Position numbers and translations under genes: made by a program. Of a stretch of DNA of 64,000 nt, positions 1 through 8,489 are shown in pieces; position 1 is the stretch's first letter, and each line of letters begins with the position of its first letter. Below the pieces are notes generated by a model. The model saw only the letters and a program-made list of their open reading frames with translations. It ran no database searches and was not told where the DNA came from. This DNA comes from DATIXJ01 sp035518715 (GTDB lineage: Bacteria; Bacteroidota; Ignavibacteria; UBA10030; SZUA-254). The stretch spans positions 1 to 64,000 of the forward strand of contig DATIXJ010000031.1 in NCBI GenBank assembly GCA_035518715.1, written 5' to 3'.

Positions 1-429
<429 letters not shown>

Positions 430-512
430 TTATTCTTTGTTGATTCACCCGAGATCGCTCGCCTTTGATCGGTTCGATGCATCAGCAAGGATCGAACACT
501 ATATGATTGGTA

Positions 513-534
513 GATCCGCTCCCACGAGTGGATC
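513..534 (+). other. Hairpin in the 23S-5S spacer
   Basis: GATCCGCT (513-520) pairs with AGTGGATC (527-534) across a six-base loop, with one G-U pair. It sits in the spacer between 23S (ends about 429) and 5S (starts about 552). The spacer contains no tRNA. The stem could be part of an RNase III-type processing stem, but that role is inferred only from position. Confidence 0.4.
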
Positions 535-551
535 AGATTCTTCTCAGAGTT

Positions 552-669
552 TTCTGGCGATTATACCGCGGGTGTCACTCCTCTTCCCATTCCGAACAGA
601 GCAGATAAGCCCCGCAGGGCCGATGGTACTATATGGGTGACTGTATGGGAGAGTAGGTCGTTGCCAGGA
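552..669 (+). rRNA. rrf: 5S ribosomal RNA
   Basis: About 118 bases with the classic 5S core CCATTCCGAACAG near 588-600 and the late GGGAGAGTAGGTCG segment. The ends pair as helix I: CTGGCG at 554-559 with TGCCAG at 662-667. It follows 23S in the normal 23S-5S order and is followed by a strong terminator. The ends are set by the helix I pairing. Confidence 0.95.
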
Positions 670-677
670 ATTTTTTG

Positions 678-709
678 AAGAGCCCGATGTCGTAAGATGT
701 CGGGCTCTT
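678..709 (+). terminator. Intrinsic terminator of the rRNA operon
   Basis: AAGAGCCCGA (678-687) and TCGGGCTCTT (700-709) form a perfect 10-bp stem with a 12-base loop, followed by TGTTTTCCTTCC. It lies 9 bases after 5S rRNA, as expected for the end of an rRNA operon. Confidence 0.85.
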
Positions 710-777
710 TGTTTTCCTTCCTATCATTCCCCTCCTCTCCATCCCTCTCCCGATATTGCTTCTTCCAGAACTTCCTC

Positions 778-806
778 TTGCTTCATTCTCCTTTTTTCTC
801 TACCAT
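778..806 (+). promoter_or_regulatory. Candidate promoter of the DsrE-like gene
   Basis: TTGCTT (778-783) and TACCAT (801-806) are separated by exactly 17 bases. They lie 40 bases before the ATG at 846, leaving a leader of about 33 bases. The same -35/-10 geometry recurs upstream of other genes in this window. Both hexamers are weak matches, so this is tentative. Confidence 0.3.
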
Positions 807-845
807 TCACATAATCGTATCTTCATATATTGGAAGGCAACCATC

Positions 846-1265
846 ATGAAACATTCGTTCATCGTTCTCTCCCTCACGCTCCTTGTCTATGGGTTCGTCT
901 CCGCCCAATCCGATCAGCCGTATCGCGTCGTTTTTGATCTTACCGCAAAGGATTCCCTCGAACAGAAGGCCGTGCTGCGCTGGATCAGGGAAATCACAAA
1001 CGAAAACCCCAAAGCGGAATTGGAAGTCGTCATGTATGGAAAAGGATTCGAGCTCGTGATGCCGGATCGCTCTGCCTTCCCTGACGAAGTGCGCGATGCC
1101 ATAAAAATTCCCAACGTCTCATTCAAGGTTTGCCGCATTGCCATGAAGAGCAATAAGATTCAACCGGATCAGCTTTTCCCGGGAGTGCAGACTGTTCCTG
1201 ACGGAATTTTTGAGATCATGTCGAAACAACGCGACCAGTGGGGCTACATTAAAGTAACCCACTGA
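846..1265 (+). CDS. Secreted DsrE family protein
   Basis: A 139-residue protein with an N-terminal signal peptide (MKHSFIVLSLTLLVYGFVSA, cleavage near residue 20). The rest resembles the DsrE/DsrF-like family (COG1416 type), a small Rossmann-like alpha/beta fold: a first strand (YRVVFDLTA), a helix with VLRWIREI, a second strand (AELEVVMYGKGFELV), and a conserved VCRIAM segment carrying the family Cys position. In sulfur oxidisers DsrE proteins relay persulfide on Cys; exported stand-alone homologues are of unknown function. The longer reading frame from 756 is rejected because the signal peptide begins at 846. It sits between the rRNA terminator and a membrane protein gene. Confidence 0.75.
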   Translation: MKHSFIVLSLTLLVYGFVSAQSDQPYRVVFDLTAKDSLEQKAVLRWIREITNENPKAELEVVMYGKGFELVMPDRSAFPDEVRDAIKIPNVSFKVCRIAMKSNKIQPDQLFPGVQTVPDGIFEIMSKQRDQWGYIKVTH

Positions 1266-1286
1266 TAATGACAGCATGAGGAGAAG

Positions 1287-1946
1287 GTGGCAAAAACTGA
1301 CCTGACCAGGAATATTCTCCTCGTCTGCGTTTGTGCCATCGCCTTCGCCTTCGTCGAATCCTCGGTCGTTGTCTACCTTCGCGCACTTTACTATCCCGGA
1401 GGATTCCGGTTTCCCCTCCACGCAATGATGCCGCAGCATGTCGTTGTGGAAATGGCCCGCGAAATCGCAACCATCATCATGCTTCTGACCATCGGCTTCC
1501 TTTCCGGCAGGTCGCGCTGGGAGCGATTTGCCTTCTTCCTTATTGCGTTCGGTCTCTGGGACATCTTGTATTATGCCTGGCTGGAGGTTCTCCTCCACTG
1601 GCCCGCTTCACTCACTGATTGGGATATTCTCTTTCTCGTCCCGATTCCCTGGATCGCTCCCGTTATCGCTCCGATTGTTGTCTCGGTCATGTCTATCCTC
1701 TGGGGAATCGTCATCCTCCGGCATGCGCATACTCATCCTTCATTCCGACCACTCAGGTCTTCCTGGGGAGCGGCGATTCTGGGATCGGCAATCATCCTCT
1801 ATACGTTTCTCAACAACGTCAATGCCACCCTGTATTCCCAGAACTCCCTCGACTACTCCTACCGTCTCTTCCTGACGGGTGTCGTATGCTATCTCATTGT
1901 TTTACTTATGGAATGGAGGCGTCCGTTCAACCAGAGTTTCCGATAA
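1287..1946 (+). CDS. Multi-pass membrane protein of unknown function
   Basis: 219 residues starting with GTG, with a GAGGAG ribosome-binding site 3-8 bases upstream. Hydrophobic stretches suggest five to six membrane helices: around residues 9-28 (ILLVCVCAIAFAFVESSVVV), 50-70, 75-100, 115-140, 150-170 and 185-205. No catalytic or transport signature is recognised, and it matches no family I can name. It follows the DsrE-like gene by 21 bases on the same strand, so the two may be co-transcribed. Confidence 0.65.
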   Translation: MAKTDLTRNILLVCVCAIAFAFVESSVVVYLRALYYPGGFRFPLHAMMPQHVVVEMAREIATIIMLLTIGFLSGRSRWERFAFFLIAFGLWDILYYAWLEVLLHWPASLTDWDILFLVPIPWIAPVIAPIVVSVMSILWGIVILRHAHTHPSFRPLRSSWGAAILGSAIILYTFLNNVNATLYSQNSLDYSYRLFLTGVVCYLIVLLMEWRRPFNQSFR

Positions 1947-2003
1947 AATCCCCCAACTTCTGCAGGAACTTGCAAAACGCCTGTGACATAGACCCGCCCC
2001 TCC

Positions 2004-2032
2004 TTGCTTATCTCGTCCACTTTTCGTATTGT
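2004..2032 (+). promoter_or_regulatory. Candidate promoter of the EVE-domain gene
   Basis: TTGCTT (2004-2009), 17-base spacer, TATTGT (2027-2032). The likely transcription start is near 2039, giving a leader of about 55 bases to the ATG at 2094. Spacing is ideal while hexamer agreement is moderate. Confidence 0.35.
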
Positions 2033-2093
2033 CAAATGATTTTTTTATGATGAACACACGGACATCAGTTCATTGCGGCACTGAAACTGAGTG

Positions 2094-2504
2094 ATGGGAC
2101 ACTGGCTCTTCAAAACCGAACCCGGCGACTACTCTCTTTCCGATCTGGAAAAAGAGGGAACCACCATTTGGAGCGGCGTGAAGAACAACCTGGCGCTCAA
2201 ACACCTCCGGACAGTGGAGAGAGGAGACTCGGTCTTCATCTATCACACCGGGAATGAGAAGGCCATCGTTGGCACTGCCGGCGTCGTGCGCGCCTCCAGT
2301 TCGGAGGCATCAGGCTCAGGTGCGGGGAACGCGGAGATCGAGCTCAAATTCCTGCAGCGGCTGGTTCGACCGGTAACGCTTGCTGAACTGAAGACCGACA
2401 GAGAATTCGCCGATTTTGATTTACTGAGGAATTCGCGCCTTTCGGTGATGCCGGTGAACACGAAACGGTGGAACATCATCCTCAAAAAAGGATCACTCAC
2501 ATAA
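2094..2504 (+). CDS. EVE domain-containing protein
   Basis: 136 residues beginning MGHWLFKTEP, the characteristic opening of EVE-domain proteins (thymocyte nuclear protein 1 family). The characteristic W-S-G-V-(K/R)-N segment is present as IWSGVKNNLALKHLR near residues 25-39, followed by GDSVFIYHTGNEKAIVG. EVE domains belong to the PUA/YTH fold group and are thought to recognise modified bases in nucleic acid. Bacterial single-domain members are often linked to restriction or stress functions, but no restriction genes are nearby. The usual start is the ATG at 2094; an in-frame GTG lies one codon upstream at 2091. Confidence 0.88.
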   Translation: MGHWLFKTEPGDYSLSDLEKEGTTIWSGVKNNLALKHLRTVERGDSVFIYHTGNEKAIVGTAGVVRASSSEASGSGAGNAEIELKFLQRLVRPVTLAELKTDREFADFDLLRNSRLSVMPVNTKRWNIILKKGSLT

Positions 2505-2512
2505 AACTGATA

Positions 2513-2529
2513 CCCGACACCATGTCGGG
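2513..2529 (+). terminator. Small hairpin after the EVE gene
   Basis: CCCGACA (2513-2519) and TGTCGGG (2523-2529) form a perfect 7-bp stem with a 3-base loop just after the stop codon. No T-run follows, so termination is uncertain; it may only be a 3' stabilising stem. Confidence 0.3.
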
Positions 2530-2567
2530 GGATTCGAGATCACATTGACTATACGAGAGGATATGCT

Positions 2568-3128
2568 GTGAAGGAAATATTCAAGAAGATCTACCATTTT
2601 CTGCGGAAGATTGTCGAGGATTATCCCGTCCTCATCGCCGCGCTGGTTATTTATATCTATTATCTTCTCGCCTCCATGAATCTCTTCCGTCACGGGACCG
2701 AGAAGAAATCTCTCGTTGATTATTTCTTTCAGTTTGATTCCCTGTTCTTCCTCTGGCTGGCCGCCGCAGCACTCATTCAGCTTCAGCGGGTCCGGAAGAA
2801 TTTCAAGAAAGAGGAGGTTCAGCGGCGGGACGTTGAACGTGTGCTCGACCGGCAGAAAATGTACAGCGGTCTCGTGAAAGATATCACCGCGTTGCTGCAG
2901 GATAACGTGAATAACCCTCTCGCGATCATTTCAGTAACCACGCAGGAAATCCGGCGGCGGTTCGAGACGGACACGGAGATCATCCGGTGGCTCGATCGGA
3001 TCGAAGGTGCCATGAAGCGCATTCACAATACTATCCGTGATCTTCAGGCATACGAGGCGCAGAAATTGATAGAATCCTCGGCAGATCTCCTCGAACAGCA
3101 GAAGAAACAGGAAGCCGCCGCAAAATAA
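2568..3128 (+). CDS. Membrane protein with degenerate histidine-kinase-like dimerisation helices
   Basis: 186 residues from a GTG with GAGAGG about 8 bases upstream. Two membrane helices lie near residues 20-40 (YPVLIAALVIYIYYLLASM) and 58-76 (FDSLFFLWLAAAALIQL), followed by a charged coiled segment. Residues 102-165 resemble a HisKA helical hairpin: DITALLQDNVNNPLAIIS matches the H-E-x-N-N-P-L-A motif of sensor kinases, but Asp112 and Asn113 occupy the positions of the phospho-acceptor His and its Glu. There is no ATP-binding domain. Possible roles are a scaffold or dimerisation partner, or a decayed kinase. No response regulator is adjacent. Confidence 0.6.
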   Translation: MKEIFKKIYHFLRKIVEDYPVLIAALVIYIYYLLASMNLFRHGTEKKSLVDYFFQFDSLFFLWLAAAALIQLQRVRKNFKKEEVQRRDVERVLDRQKMYSGLVKDITALLQDNVNNPLAIISVTTQEIRRRFETDTEIIRWLDRIEGAMKRIHNTIRDLQAYEAQKLIESSADLLEQQKKQEAAAK

Positions 3129-3147
3129 GACTGTCCGCGAGTTTCCA

Positions 3148-3176
3148 GGCGGCTCCCCGGCCGATGGGATGCCGCC
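3148..3176 (+). terminator. Candidate terminator in a 319-base gene-free gap
   Basis: GGCGGCTCCC (3148-3157) pairs with GGGATGCCGCC (3166-3176) with one bulged base, followed by TTTC. It lies 20 bases after the preceding stop codon. The rest of the gap, 3177-3447, shows no credible gene. A TATACT box at 3378-3383 could be a -10 element for the next gene but has no good -35 partner. Confidence 0.4.
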
Positions 3177-3447
3177 TTTCGCGATAAATTTCCCCGAACA
3201 TCTCTCTCCGTTGGTGTTCATCGGGATTCTTCCGCTTCAATAACGGTCGACATTCCGGGCAACTTCCATCCGAACACCGCACAACTCCTTCCAGCAAAAG
3301 CTCTTCCGGCAAAAACGCTCGTTTGATATGCATCACAACCGTTGAGGACTGTCACCAACGGCATCTGCGGAATGCTGTATACTGTTCCGTAAGCTTCTGT
3401 TTCTACCCCATCAGCTGTTTATCACATACACGTACAACGAGGGTCAT

Positions 3448-5475
3448 ATGTCTACGAATGCCGTCAATAACAACGTTACGAAGAAGAGCGTTCTTCTGAC
3501 GTTCAGTAATCTCGTGGGAAAACGGCCGGAACGTCCTGCGACCGACGAACCCGCACAGCTCCTCTGGGAGAACGACCAGCAGGCAAGAATGAACGACGGC
3601 AACGGATCTGCAGGAATGCCGCATGTGGTTATGGAAAGCATTCCTCTTTCCCCGCCCTTGTCCCAACCCGATTCGTCTCTTGACGAGACCGGCACAGAAC
3701 AGAAGCGGCCTCTCATGCCGCGGCTGAATCAGCTCCTCGTAGACAGCGGGGTCATCACCCGCGAACAGCTTGAAGAAGCACTCGAAATTCAGGAAAAATC
3801 CTCCGATCGACGGAGGGTGATCGATATTCTCATTGACGATCTCCACGCCAACCGGGAAGACATTCTCCGGATCGTCGCCCGGTATTATTCGTTTGAGACC
3901 GTTGATCCAACACCCGCATTCGGCAACAAGGACAAGCTCCAGTTCATCCGGCAGATGTTGGAAATGCTCCCGCCCCTTTATTATGACGCGGCGGTAAGGC
4001 ACAAGGTTATTCCGTACGAACTGTTCGTCAACGGATACGACAAACTAGTCCTCATTACTCCCGATCCGACGCACCCCGATGTTCATCTGATCGCGAGGGC
4101 CTTCAGGTTTCCCAAATACGAGGTGAAGTTCGTCCCGACCGAATCGTGGCAGGAGCTTTGGCGCCAGCTGGCATTCGACCAAAGCGCGAAACAGCTGGGG
4201 ATGGAGGGTGAAGACGGCTTTTCCCAGTACGACAAGGATGAGGCGGAAAAAGAAATCGAGCTCGCTCTTGAAGACAAGATCGGACGCGGGAAACTGAACG
4301 ACGTGATCGAATCAATGCTGATCGACGGCGTCAGGACCGGTGCGAGCGATATTCACGTGATCCCGAAAGGATCCCACAGGACCGAGTTCCATTTCCGGAT
4401 CGACGGGCGGCTTTCACTCTGGAGTGCGATTACTGATGTGCGGTCCGAAGCCATTCTGACCGTCATCAAGGACCGGGCGAAAAATCTCGACCGTTTCGAA
4501 AAGCTCCAGTCACAGGACGGCTTTGCCCAGCGGACTATCGACAACAAAATGGTACGGTTCCGTTTCTCCACGATGCCGATTTATGGAGCAGATCTCCGGA
4601 ATAAACTTGAATCAATTGTGATCCGGATTCTTCGGAGCGCCGATAATGCCCAGGGTATCGAAACTCTCCAGATGCCGCCGAGCACGAAAGAGACGTTCCT
4701 GAAAGCCATACGTAAACCTCAGGGCATGATCATCTTCACCGGTCCGACGGGAAGCGGAAAGACGACATCGCAGTTCGCCGCCATCCAGACGATCATGGAT
4801 CCGGGGATCAATATCGTCACGATCGAGGATCCCGTCGAGTATCTCATCGAAGGATGCCGGCAGGTCAAGCTCAATCACAAGCTCGATTTTGAAGGAGCCC
4901 TTCGCGGATTGCTGCGCCATGATCCGGATGTGGTCATGGTCGGAGAAATGCGCGACCGGGTCACCGCCGAAATTGCCGTCAAGCTCGCCAATACCGGTCA
5001 CCTGATTTTCTCGACACTCCACACGAACGACTCGGTCGGTGCGATTACGCGTCTCTATAATATGGGCATCGAGCCGTTCCTTCTTGCGTACACGATCAAT
5101 ATCATCGTGGCGCAGCGGCTTGTGCGCAAGCTCTGCGACCGCTGCAAGGTCGTCGACGATGCCGTCGACCGCGACCTTCTGCTCGATTCCGGGTTTACGG
5201 AAAAGGATCTCGACGAAGGGAAGTTCTATAAACCGGCAGGATGCGTTCACTGCATCCGGGGATACCGGGGACGCATGGGGATCTTCGAAGCGTTCACGAT
5301 GACAAAGGATATGAGGAGAATTATACTCAAATCGAAGGACTTCGTTGATGAAGACGCCCTCCGTACTCTTGCACTCCAGAACGGCATGCAGACGCTCCGG
5401 CAGTCCGCAATCGACCTGGTGAAAGAGGGAATCACCTCCATCGAGACCGTCGAAGGAATGATACTGGAAGACTAA
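3448..5475 (+). CDS. GspE/PilB-type secretion or pilus ATPase
   Basis: 675 residues. After a variable N-terminus of about 85 residues comes a MshEN/T2SSE-N domain (LNQLLVDSGVITREQLEEAL, near residue 93). The AAA+ secretion ATPase core has Walker A GPTGSGKTTS near residue 432, Asp box IVTIEDPVEY, Walker B LLRHDPDVVMVGEMRD and His box TGHLIFSTLHTNDS. A tetracysteine zinc motif (LCDRCK ... CVHCIRGYRGR) lies near 562-600, as in GspE and PilB. Such ATPases power type II secretion or type IV pilus assembly from the cytoplasmic face. No pilin, GspF/PilC or secretin gene is nearby, so it is an orphan here. A UUCG-capped terminator follows. Confidence 0.9.
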   Translation: MSTNAVNNNVTKKSVLLTFSNLVGKRPERPATDEPAQLLWENDQQARMNDGNGSAGMPHVVMESIPLSPPLSQPDSSLDETGTEQKRPLMPRLNQLLVDSGVITREQLEEALEIQEKSSDRRRVIDILIDDLHANREDILRIVARYYSFETVDPTPAFGNKDKLQFIRQMLEMLPPLYYDAAVRHKVIPYELFVNGYDKLVLITPDPTHPDVHLIARAFRFPKYEVKFVPTESWQELWRQLAFDQSAKQLGMEGEDGFSQYDKDEAEKEIELALEDKIGRGKLNDVIESMLIDGVRTGASDIHVIPKGSHRTEFHFRIDGRLSLWSAITDVRSEAILTVIKDRAKNLDRFEKLQSQDGFAQRTIDNKMVRFRFSTMPIYGADLRNKLESIVIRILRSADNAQGIETLQMPPSTKETFLKAIRKPQGMIIFTGPTGSGKTTSQFAAIQTIMDPGINIVTIEDPVEYLIEGCRQVKLNHKLDFEGALRGLLRHDPDVVMVGEMRDRVTAEIAVKLANTGHLIFSTLHTNDSVGAITRLYNMGIEPFLLAYTINIIVAQRLVRKLCDRCKVVDDAVDRDLLLDSGFTEKDLDEGKFYKPAGCVHCIRGYRGRMGIFEAFTMTKDMRRIILKSKDFVDEDALRTLALQNGMQTLRQSAIDLVKEGITSIETVEGMILED

Positions 5476-5536
5476 TCTCTCTGAGAAAGGCAGCTGGCGC
5501 TTCGTAGACAAGCGACCCTCCCAGTTGCCGCGACAG

Positions 5537-5564
5537 AAAGCCCGGGGCTTCGGCTTCGGGCTTT
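5537..5564. terminator. UUCG-tetraloop terminator between convergent genes
   Basis: AAAGCCCG (5537-5544) pairs with CGGGCTTT (5557-5564). Pairing continues inward through two G-U pairs and G-C, C-G to a C(TTCG)G tetraloop at 5548-5553. A T-rich tract follows on the plus strand. It lies between the ATPase gene (ending 5475) and the reverse-strand aldo/keto reductase (ending 5603), so it may serve both. Confidence 0.8.
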
Positions 5565-5602
5565 ATTATTTTATCCGGTTGGGGGGTTCGTTCGACAGCA
5601 GC

Positions 5603-6589
5603 TCACGGCAGGTGCTTTCCCCGGATTGTGCTCAGAAGTGTGTACCATTCCTCGCGGGTCAGTTCGATAGTATTTGCCTGAACACTCGCGGAAATGCGAT
5701 CGGGGTTCGTCGTGCCGATGATTGGCTGGATATCCGCGGGATGACGGAGGAGCCATCCCAGGAGAATTGCTTCTTTGCTCGTCTTCTTTTCAGCGGCAAG
5801 TTTGGCGACAAGACTTGCGGTATTGCGGATGCGCTCTTCCGCATGTTCTGGAGGATGAACAAGGGTCCCCTTTGCCACCGGAGACCATGCCTGCACCATG
5901 ATCCTGTGCAGTCGGCAGTAATCCAGGATGCCCGATGATGCGGTAAATCGCGCTCCCTCCGTATTTGCAAGAGCTCCTTCCTCGATCAGCGAGGAGTGCA
6001 GCAGGTTGAGCTCGACCTGGTTTATCACAAGCGGGTAATCGATTGCTTGCTGGAGCAGTTCAATCTGCGCGGCTGTATGATTGCTTACTCCGAAGTACCT
6101 GACCTTCCCGTCCGCATAGAGTTTCGCAAATGCAGCTGCAACGTCCTCGGGTTCAACGAGCGGATCGGGCCTGTGAAGGAGGAGAATATCGAGATGATCG
6201 GTCTGCAGCCGCTGCAAACTTCCTTCCACAGAGTTGAGAATATGATCCCTGCTGAAGTCGTACCGGAAGGGATCACCGGGACGCGGGGTGTCGGCCATTC
6301 TGATCCCGCATTTGGATTGAAGGATGATCTTTTCCCGCATTCCCGGATGCTCGTTGAGGATTTCCCCAAACACCGATTCCGATTTTCCCGCGGTGTAAAT
6401 GTCTGCGTGATCGAAGAGCGTGATTCCGCTCTCGTATGCCGTCATCACGGCGCGGGTCGCTTTGCTGCGGTCTTCAACAGTAAGAGGAGAAGAGCTTTTC
6501 CAGCTTCCCCCGATGGTCATGCAGCCGTATCCGATATTCGAAACATCCAGATCGGTGCGAGGAATGCGGTAGGTTTTCAGCATGTTCAT
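5603..6589 (-). CDS. Aldo/keto reductase family oxidoreductase (YdhF-like)
   Basis: 328 residues, a full-length aldo/keto reductase (TIM barrel, NADPH-dependent carbonyl reduction). The catalytic tetrad is visible: Asp and Tyr in LFDHADIYTAGKSE (near residue 60), Lys in IILQSKCGIR and His in DILLLHRPDPL. The C-terminal nucleotide-binding region includes PIIGTTNPDRI. The overall pattern is closest to the E. coli YdhF subgroup; the substrate cannot be read from sequence. An in-frame ATG two codons inside (6583) is an alternative start. It converges on the ATPase gene across a shared terminator. Confidence 0.9.
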   Translation of the reverse strand: MNMLKTYRIPRTDLDVSNIGYGCMTIGGSWKSSSPLTVEDRSKATRAVMTAYESGITLFDHADIYTAGKSESVFGEILNEHPGMREKIILQSKCGIRMADTPRPGDPFRYDFSRDHILNSVEGSLQRLQTDHLDILLLHRPDPLVEPEDVAAAFAKLYADGKVRYFGVSNHTAAQIELLQQAIDYPLVINQVELNLLHSSLIEEGALANTEGARFTASSGILDYCRLHRIMVQAWSPVAKGTLVHPPEHAEERIRNTASLVAKLAAEKKTSKEAILLGWLLRHPADIQPIIGTTNPDRISASVQANTIELTREEWYTLLSTIRGKHLP

Positions 6590-6622
6590 AGAATCTCGTT
6601 CATCAAATGATTCTTCGCGGAC

Positions 6623-7321
6623 TTACGGAACGACAATCTCAAAATACGGTTTCTGCTCGCCGATTCGGCGGACAGTCGCGTTCAATTCTTTTTCCCAACA
6701 TGCTGCGATGGATTGTTCGTCCGCCCTTCCGGCATCATCAAGCAGGATAACCGTTCCACCTTTAATGTGCGTTCCCATCACGGGGACCAATCCATATCGT
6801 CCCCCGCGGGTTTCACCGGGAGGCCCGTCGCAGAGGATGACTGAAAATTCTTCCGGCAGTTGTTCCGTCTGCACATCGTACCAGGAAAACTTGCCGTAAT
6901 CTCTCAACGGTGCGTCAAGAAGGAGAACCGAGCGAATTCCATACAGCTCAAGACATTTTCGTACCCGATCTCCCCAGGTCCTGTTGTGTTCAAGAGACCA
7001 GATGGAATTGCCTGCCTGCTGAGCGACGATACCCGCAAGGATCGTCGACAAACCCGATCCGCATTCCAGAATCGCGCCCCGGCATGTTGATACCCGTTGG
7101 AGAGAGGCCGTCAGATATTCTTCAAGAGCCGACCACCCCTCATTCCCCCAGCCGTAAATCAGTCTGGTCAGTATTCGGCGATCTCCGCGAATGGCTGCGG
7201 ACGGATCCTTCATAAAGCTCTTCATTGCAGAGCGGAATATGACTTCCCGGTACCTCGCCTGGAGCGACGCTCGTAGCGGTTTCGGAAGGAATATTCTGCC
7301 AAGCTTTTTTATGAGTTCCAT
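6623..7321 (-). CDS. Class I SAM-dependent methyltransferase
   Basis: 232 residues with a Rossmann-type methyltransferase core. Motif I is ILECGSGLSTILAG (near residue 84). An acidic strand end appears in SIWSLEHN, and the post-core segment FSVILCDGPPGETRGGRYG (near 160) is typical of methyltransferases acting on small or sugar-like substrates. No substrate-defining domain is present. The N-terminal 70 residues are basic and helical. It is upstream of the aldo/keto reductase gene with a 33-base gap, so they may be co-transcribed, and divergent from the EamA transporter. Confidence 0.8.
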   Translation of the reverse strand: MELIKKLGRIFLPKPLRASLQARYREVIFRSAMKSFMKDPSAAIRGDRRILTRLIYGWGNEGWSALEEYLTASLQRVSTCRGAILECGSGLSTILAGIVAQQAGNSIWSLEHNRTWGDRVRKCLELYGIRSVLLLDAPLRDYGKFSWYDVQTEQLPEEFSVILCDGPPGETRGGRYGLVPVMGTHIKGGTVILLDDAGRADEQSIAACWEKELNATVRRIGEQKPYFEIVVP

Positions 7322-7428
7322 GTCAGGACCACAAGATCGGATGGTTCGCTCATCCGCACCGATACCGCAGAATCGCTGCCCGAACTGATCCGGGACCGGA
7401 ATGTGAGAAGAAACGTCACGTGTCGGAA

Positions 7429-7456
7429 AATCTACGAGTTCTTCTGACGAATATCA
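7429..7456 (-). promoter_or_regulatory. Candidate promoter of the methyltransferase gene
   Basis: On the reverse strand TTGATA (7456-7451) is followed after 16 bases by TAGATT (7434-7429). This leaves a leader of about 100 bases to the ATG at 7321. It lies back to back with the better forward promoter at 7511-7539. Confidence 0.28.
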
Positions 7457-7510
7457 AGGTAAAGATCAATACCGGGTCCAATACCTCATTCAATGGATCT
7501 CATCTCACAA

Positions 7511-7539
7511 TTGAAAATGAATCGGACTTTGGATACATT
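7511..7539 (+). promoter_or_regulatory. Promoter of the EamA transporter gene
   Basis: TTGAAA (7511-7516), exactly 17 bases, TACATT (7534-7539). The predicted transcription start near 7546 precedes the ATG at 7571 by about 25 bases. This argues that the open frame from 7493 is not the true start. The same TTGAAA-17-TACATT pair appears at 50563-50591. Confidence 0.5.
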
Positions 7540-7570
7540 TCTCATTTTCCGGATACCCTTTTCAGGCATT

Positions 7571-8482
7571 ATGAGTCGTGAAGGTCGGATACCGCTCCTG
7601 AGGATTGAGCTTGAGCTTCTGGGGGTCGTTTTGCTCTGGTCGGCAAACTATCCGCTCATGAAATATGCTCTCTCCGAGCTCAATCCGTTCGTGTTCAACA
7701 GCATCCGGTACATTGTTGCCGCCGTTGTACTCGTTCTCCTCTTCCATGTTCGATCGGAATGGAGACCGATCGAACGAACGGACAGAAAATCGATCCTCCT
7801 CATCGGACTGGAGGGTCATATTCTTTATCAGATTGCATTCATCCTCGGCCTGAGCATGACGACGGCAGGGAATGCGGCTGTTCTTCTCTCAACATCTCCG
7901 CTCTGGACGCTCGTTCTCGACGCCCGCATCCACCGCGAGAAAATTCCCGCGAAGATGTGGATCGGCATGGGCATATCCCTTATCGGCATCATCCTGGTGG
8001 TGACGGGCAGCGGCGCGAAACACCGATTCGACAGCCATGAAGTGCTCGGCGACCTCATCGCTTTGGCGGCCGCACTGCTTTGGGCACTGAATATCGTACT
8101 CCAGAAACCGGTACTCGTGAAATATTCTCCATCCCAGCTCGCGGTGATGATGAACTGTCTGGGGGCTGTGGGGCTTTCCTTCTGTGCGATACCGGCTGCG
8201 ACAACGTTTGTCTGGGGGTCTATCGATTGGAAATGCTACGCCGCTGCAATACTCTCGGGGGCGCTCTCCATCGGTATCGGTAATACCATCTGGTCCCGGG
8301 GTATCAGCAAAATCGGTCCGGGCCGCACCTCCAATTTCAATAATCTTGTCCCCATACTTGCGCTCATATTATCGTGGCTGACGCTCCACGAACAGCTTTC
8401 CGTCGTACAGCTTGTCGGAGCGGTCATCACCATTATCGGTGTCTGGACTGCGCGGGGAGGGAAATTCTTCATGCAACCCTAG
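7571..8482 (+). CDS. EamA/DMT family transporter
   Basis: 303 residues from the ATG at 7571, with the two-times-five membrane-helix EamA repeat of the drug/metabolite transporter superfamily. First repeat: ELELLGVVLLWSANYPLMKY and the conserved FNSIRYIVAA. Second repeat begins near residue 158 (LGDLIALAAALLWALNIVLQ) and ends with TIIGVWTARGG. Members export amino acids, purines or other metabolites across the inner membrane; the substrate is not predictable. The start is preferred over 7493 because a promoter-like element lies inside the longer frame and the extra residues do not fit the family. It is divergent from the methyltransferase gene. Confidence 0.88.
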   Translation: MSREGRIPLLRIELELLGVVLLWSANYPLMKYALSELNPFVFNSIRYIVAAVVLVLLFHVRSEWRPIERTDRKSILLIGLEGHILYQIAFILGLSMTTAGNAAVLLSTSPLWTLVLDARIHREKIPAKMWIGMGISLIGIILVVTGSGAKHRFDSHEVLGDLIALAAALLWALNIVLQKPVLVKYSPSQLAVMMNCLGAVGLSFCAIPAATTFVWGSIDWKCYAAAILSGALSIGIGNTIWSRGISKIGPGRTSNFNNLVPILALILSWLTLHEQLSVVQLVGAVITIIGVWTARGGKFFMQP

Positions 8483-8489
8483 GGCAATC

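Noticed and set aside
430..551. Possible tRNA in the 23S-5S spacer
   Set aside because: No cloverleaf, T-loop GTTCRA context or CCA end could be found in the spacer.
3129..3447. Small gene in the 319-base gap before the ATPase gene
   Set aside because: The only frames are antisense extensions of flanking genes without start signals; just a hairpin and a lone TATACT box were found.
4612..5511. Reverse-strand 299-codon frame opposite the GspE-like gene
   Set aside because: It overlaps the Walker and zinc motifs of a well-supported gene and has no promoter or ribosome-binding site of its own.
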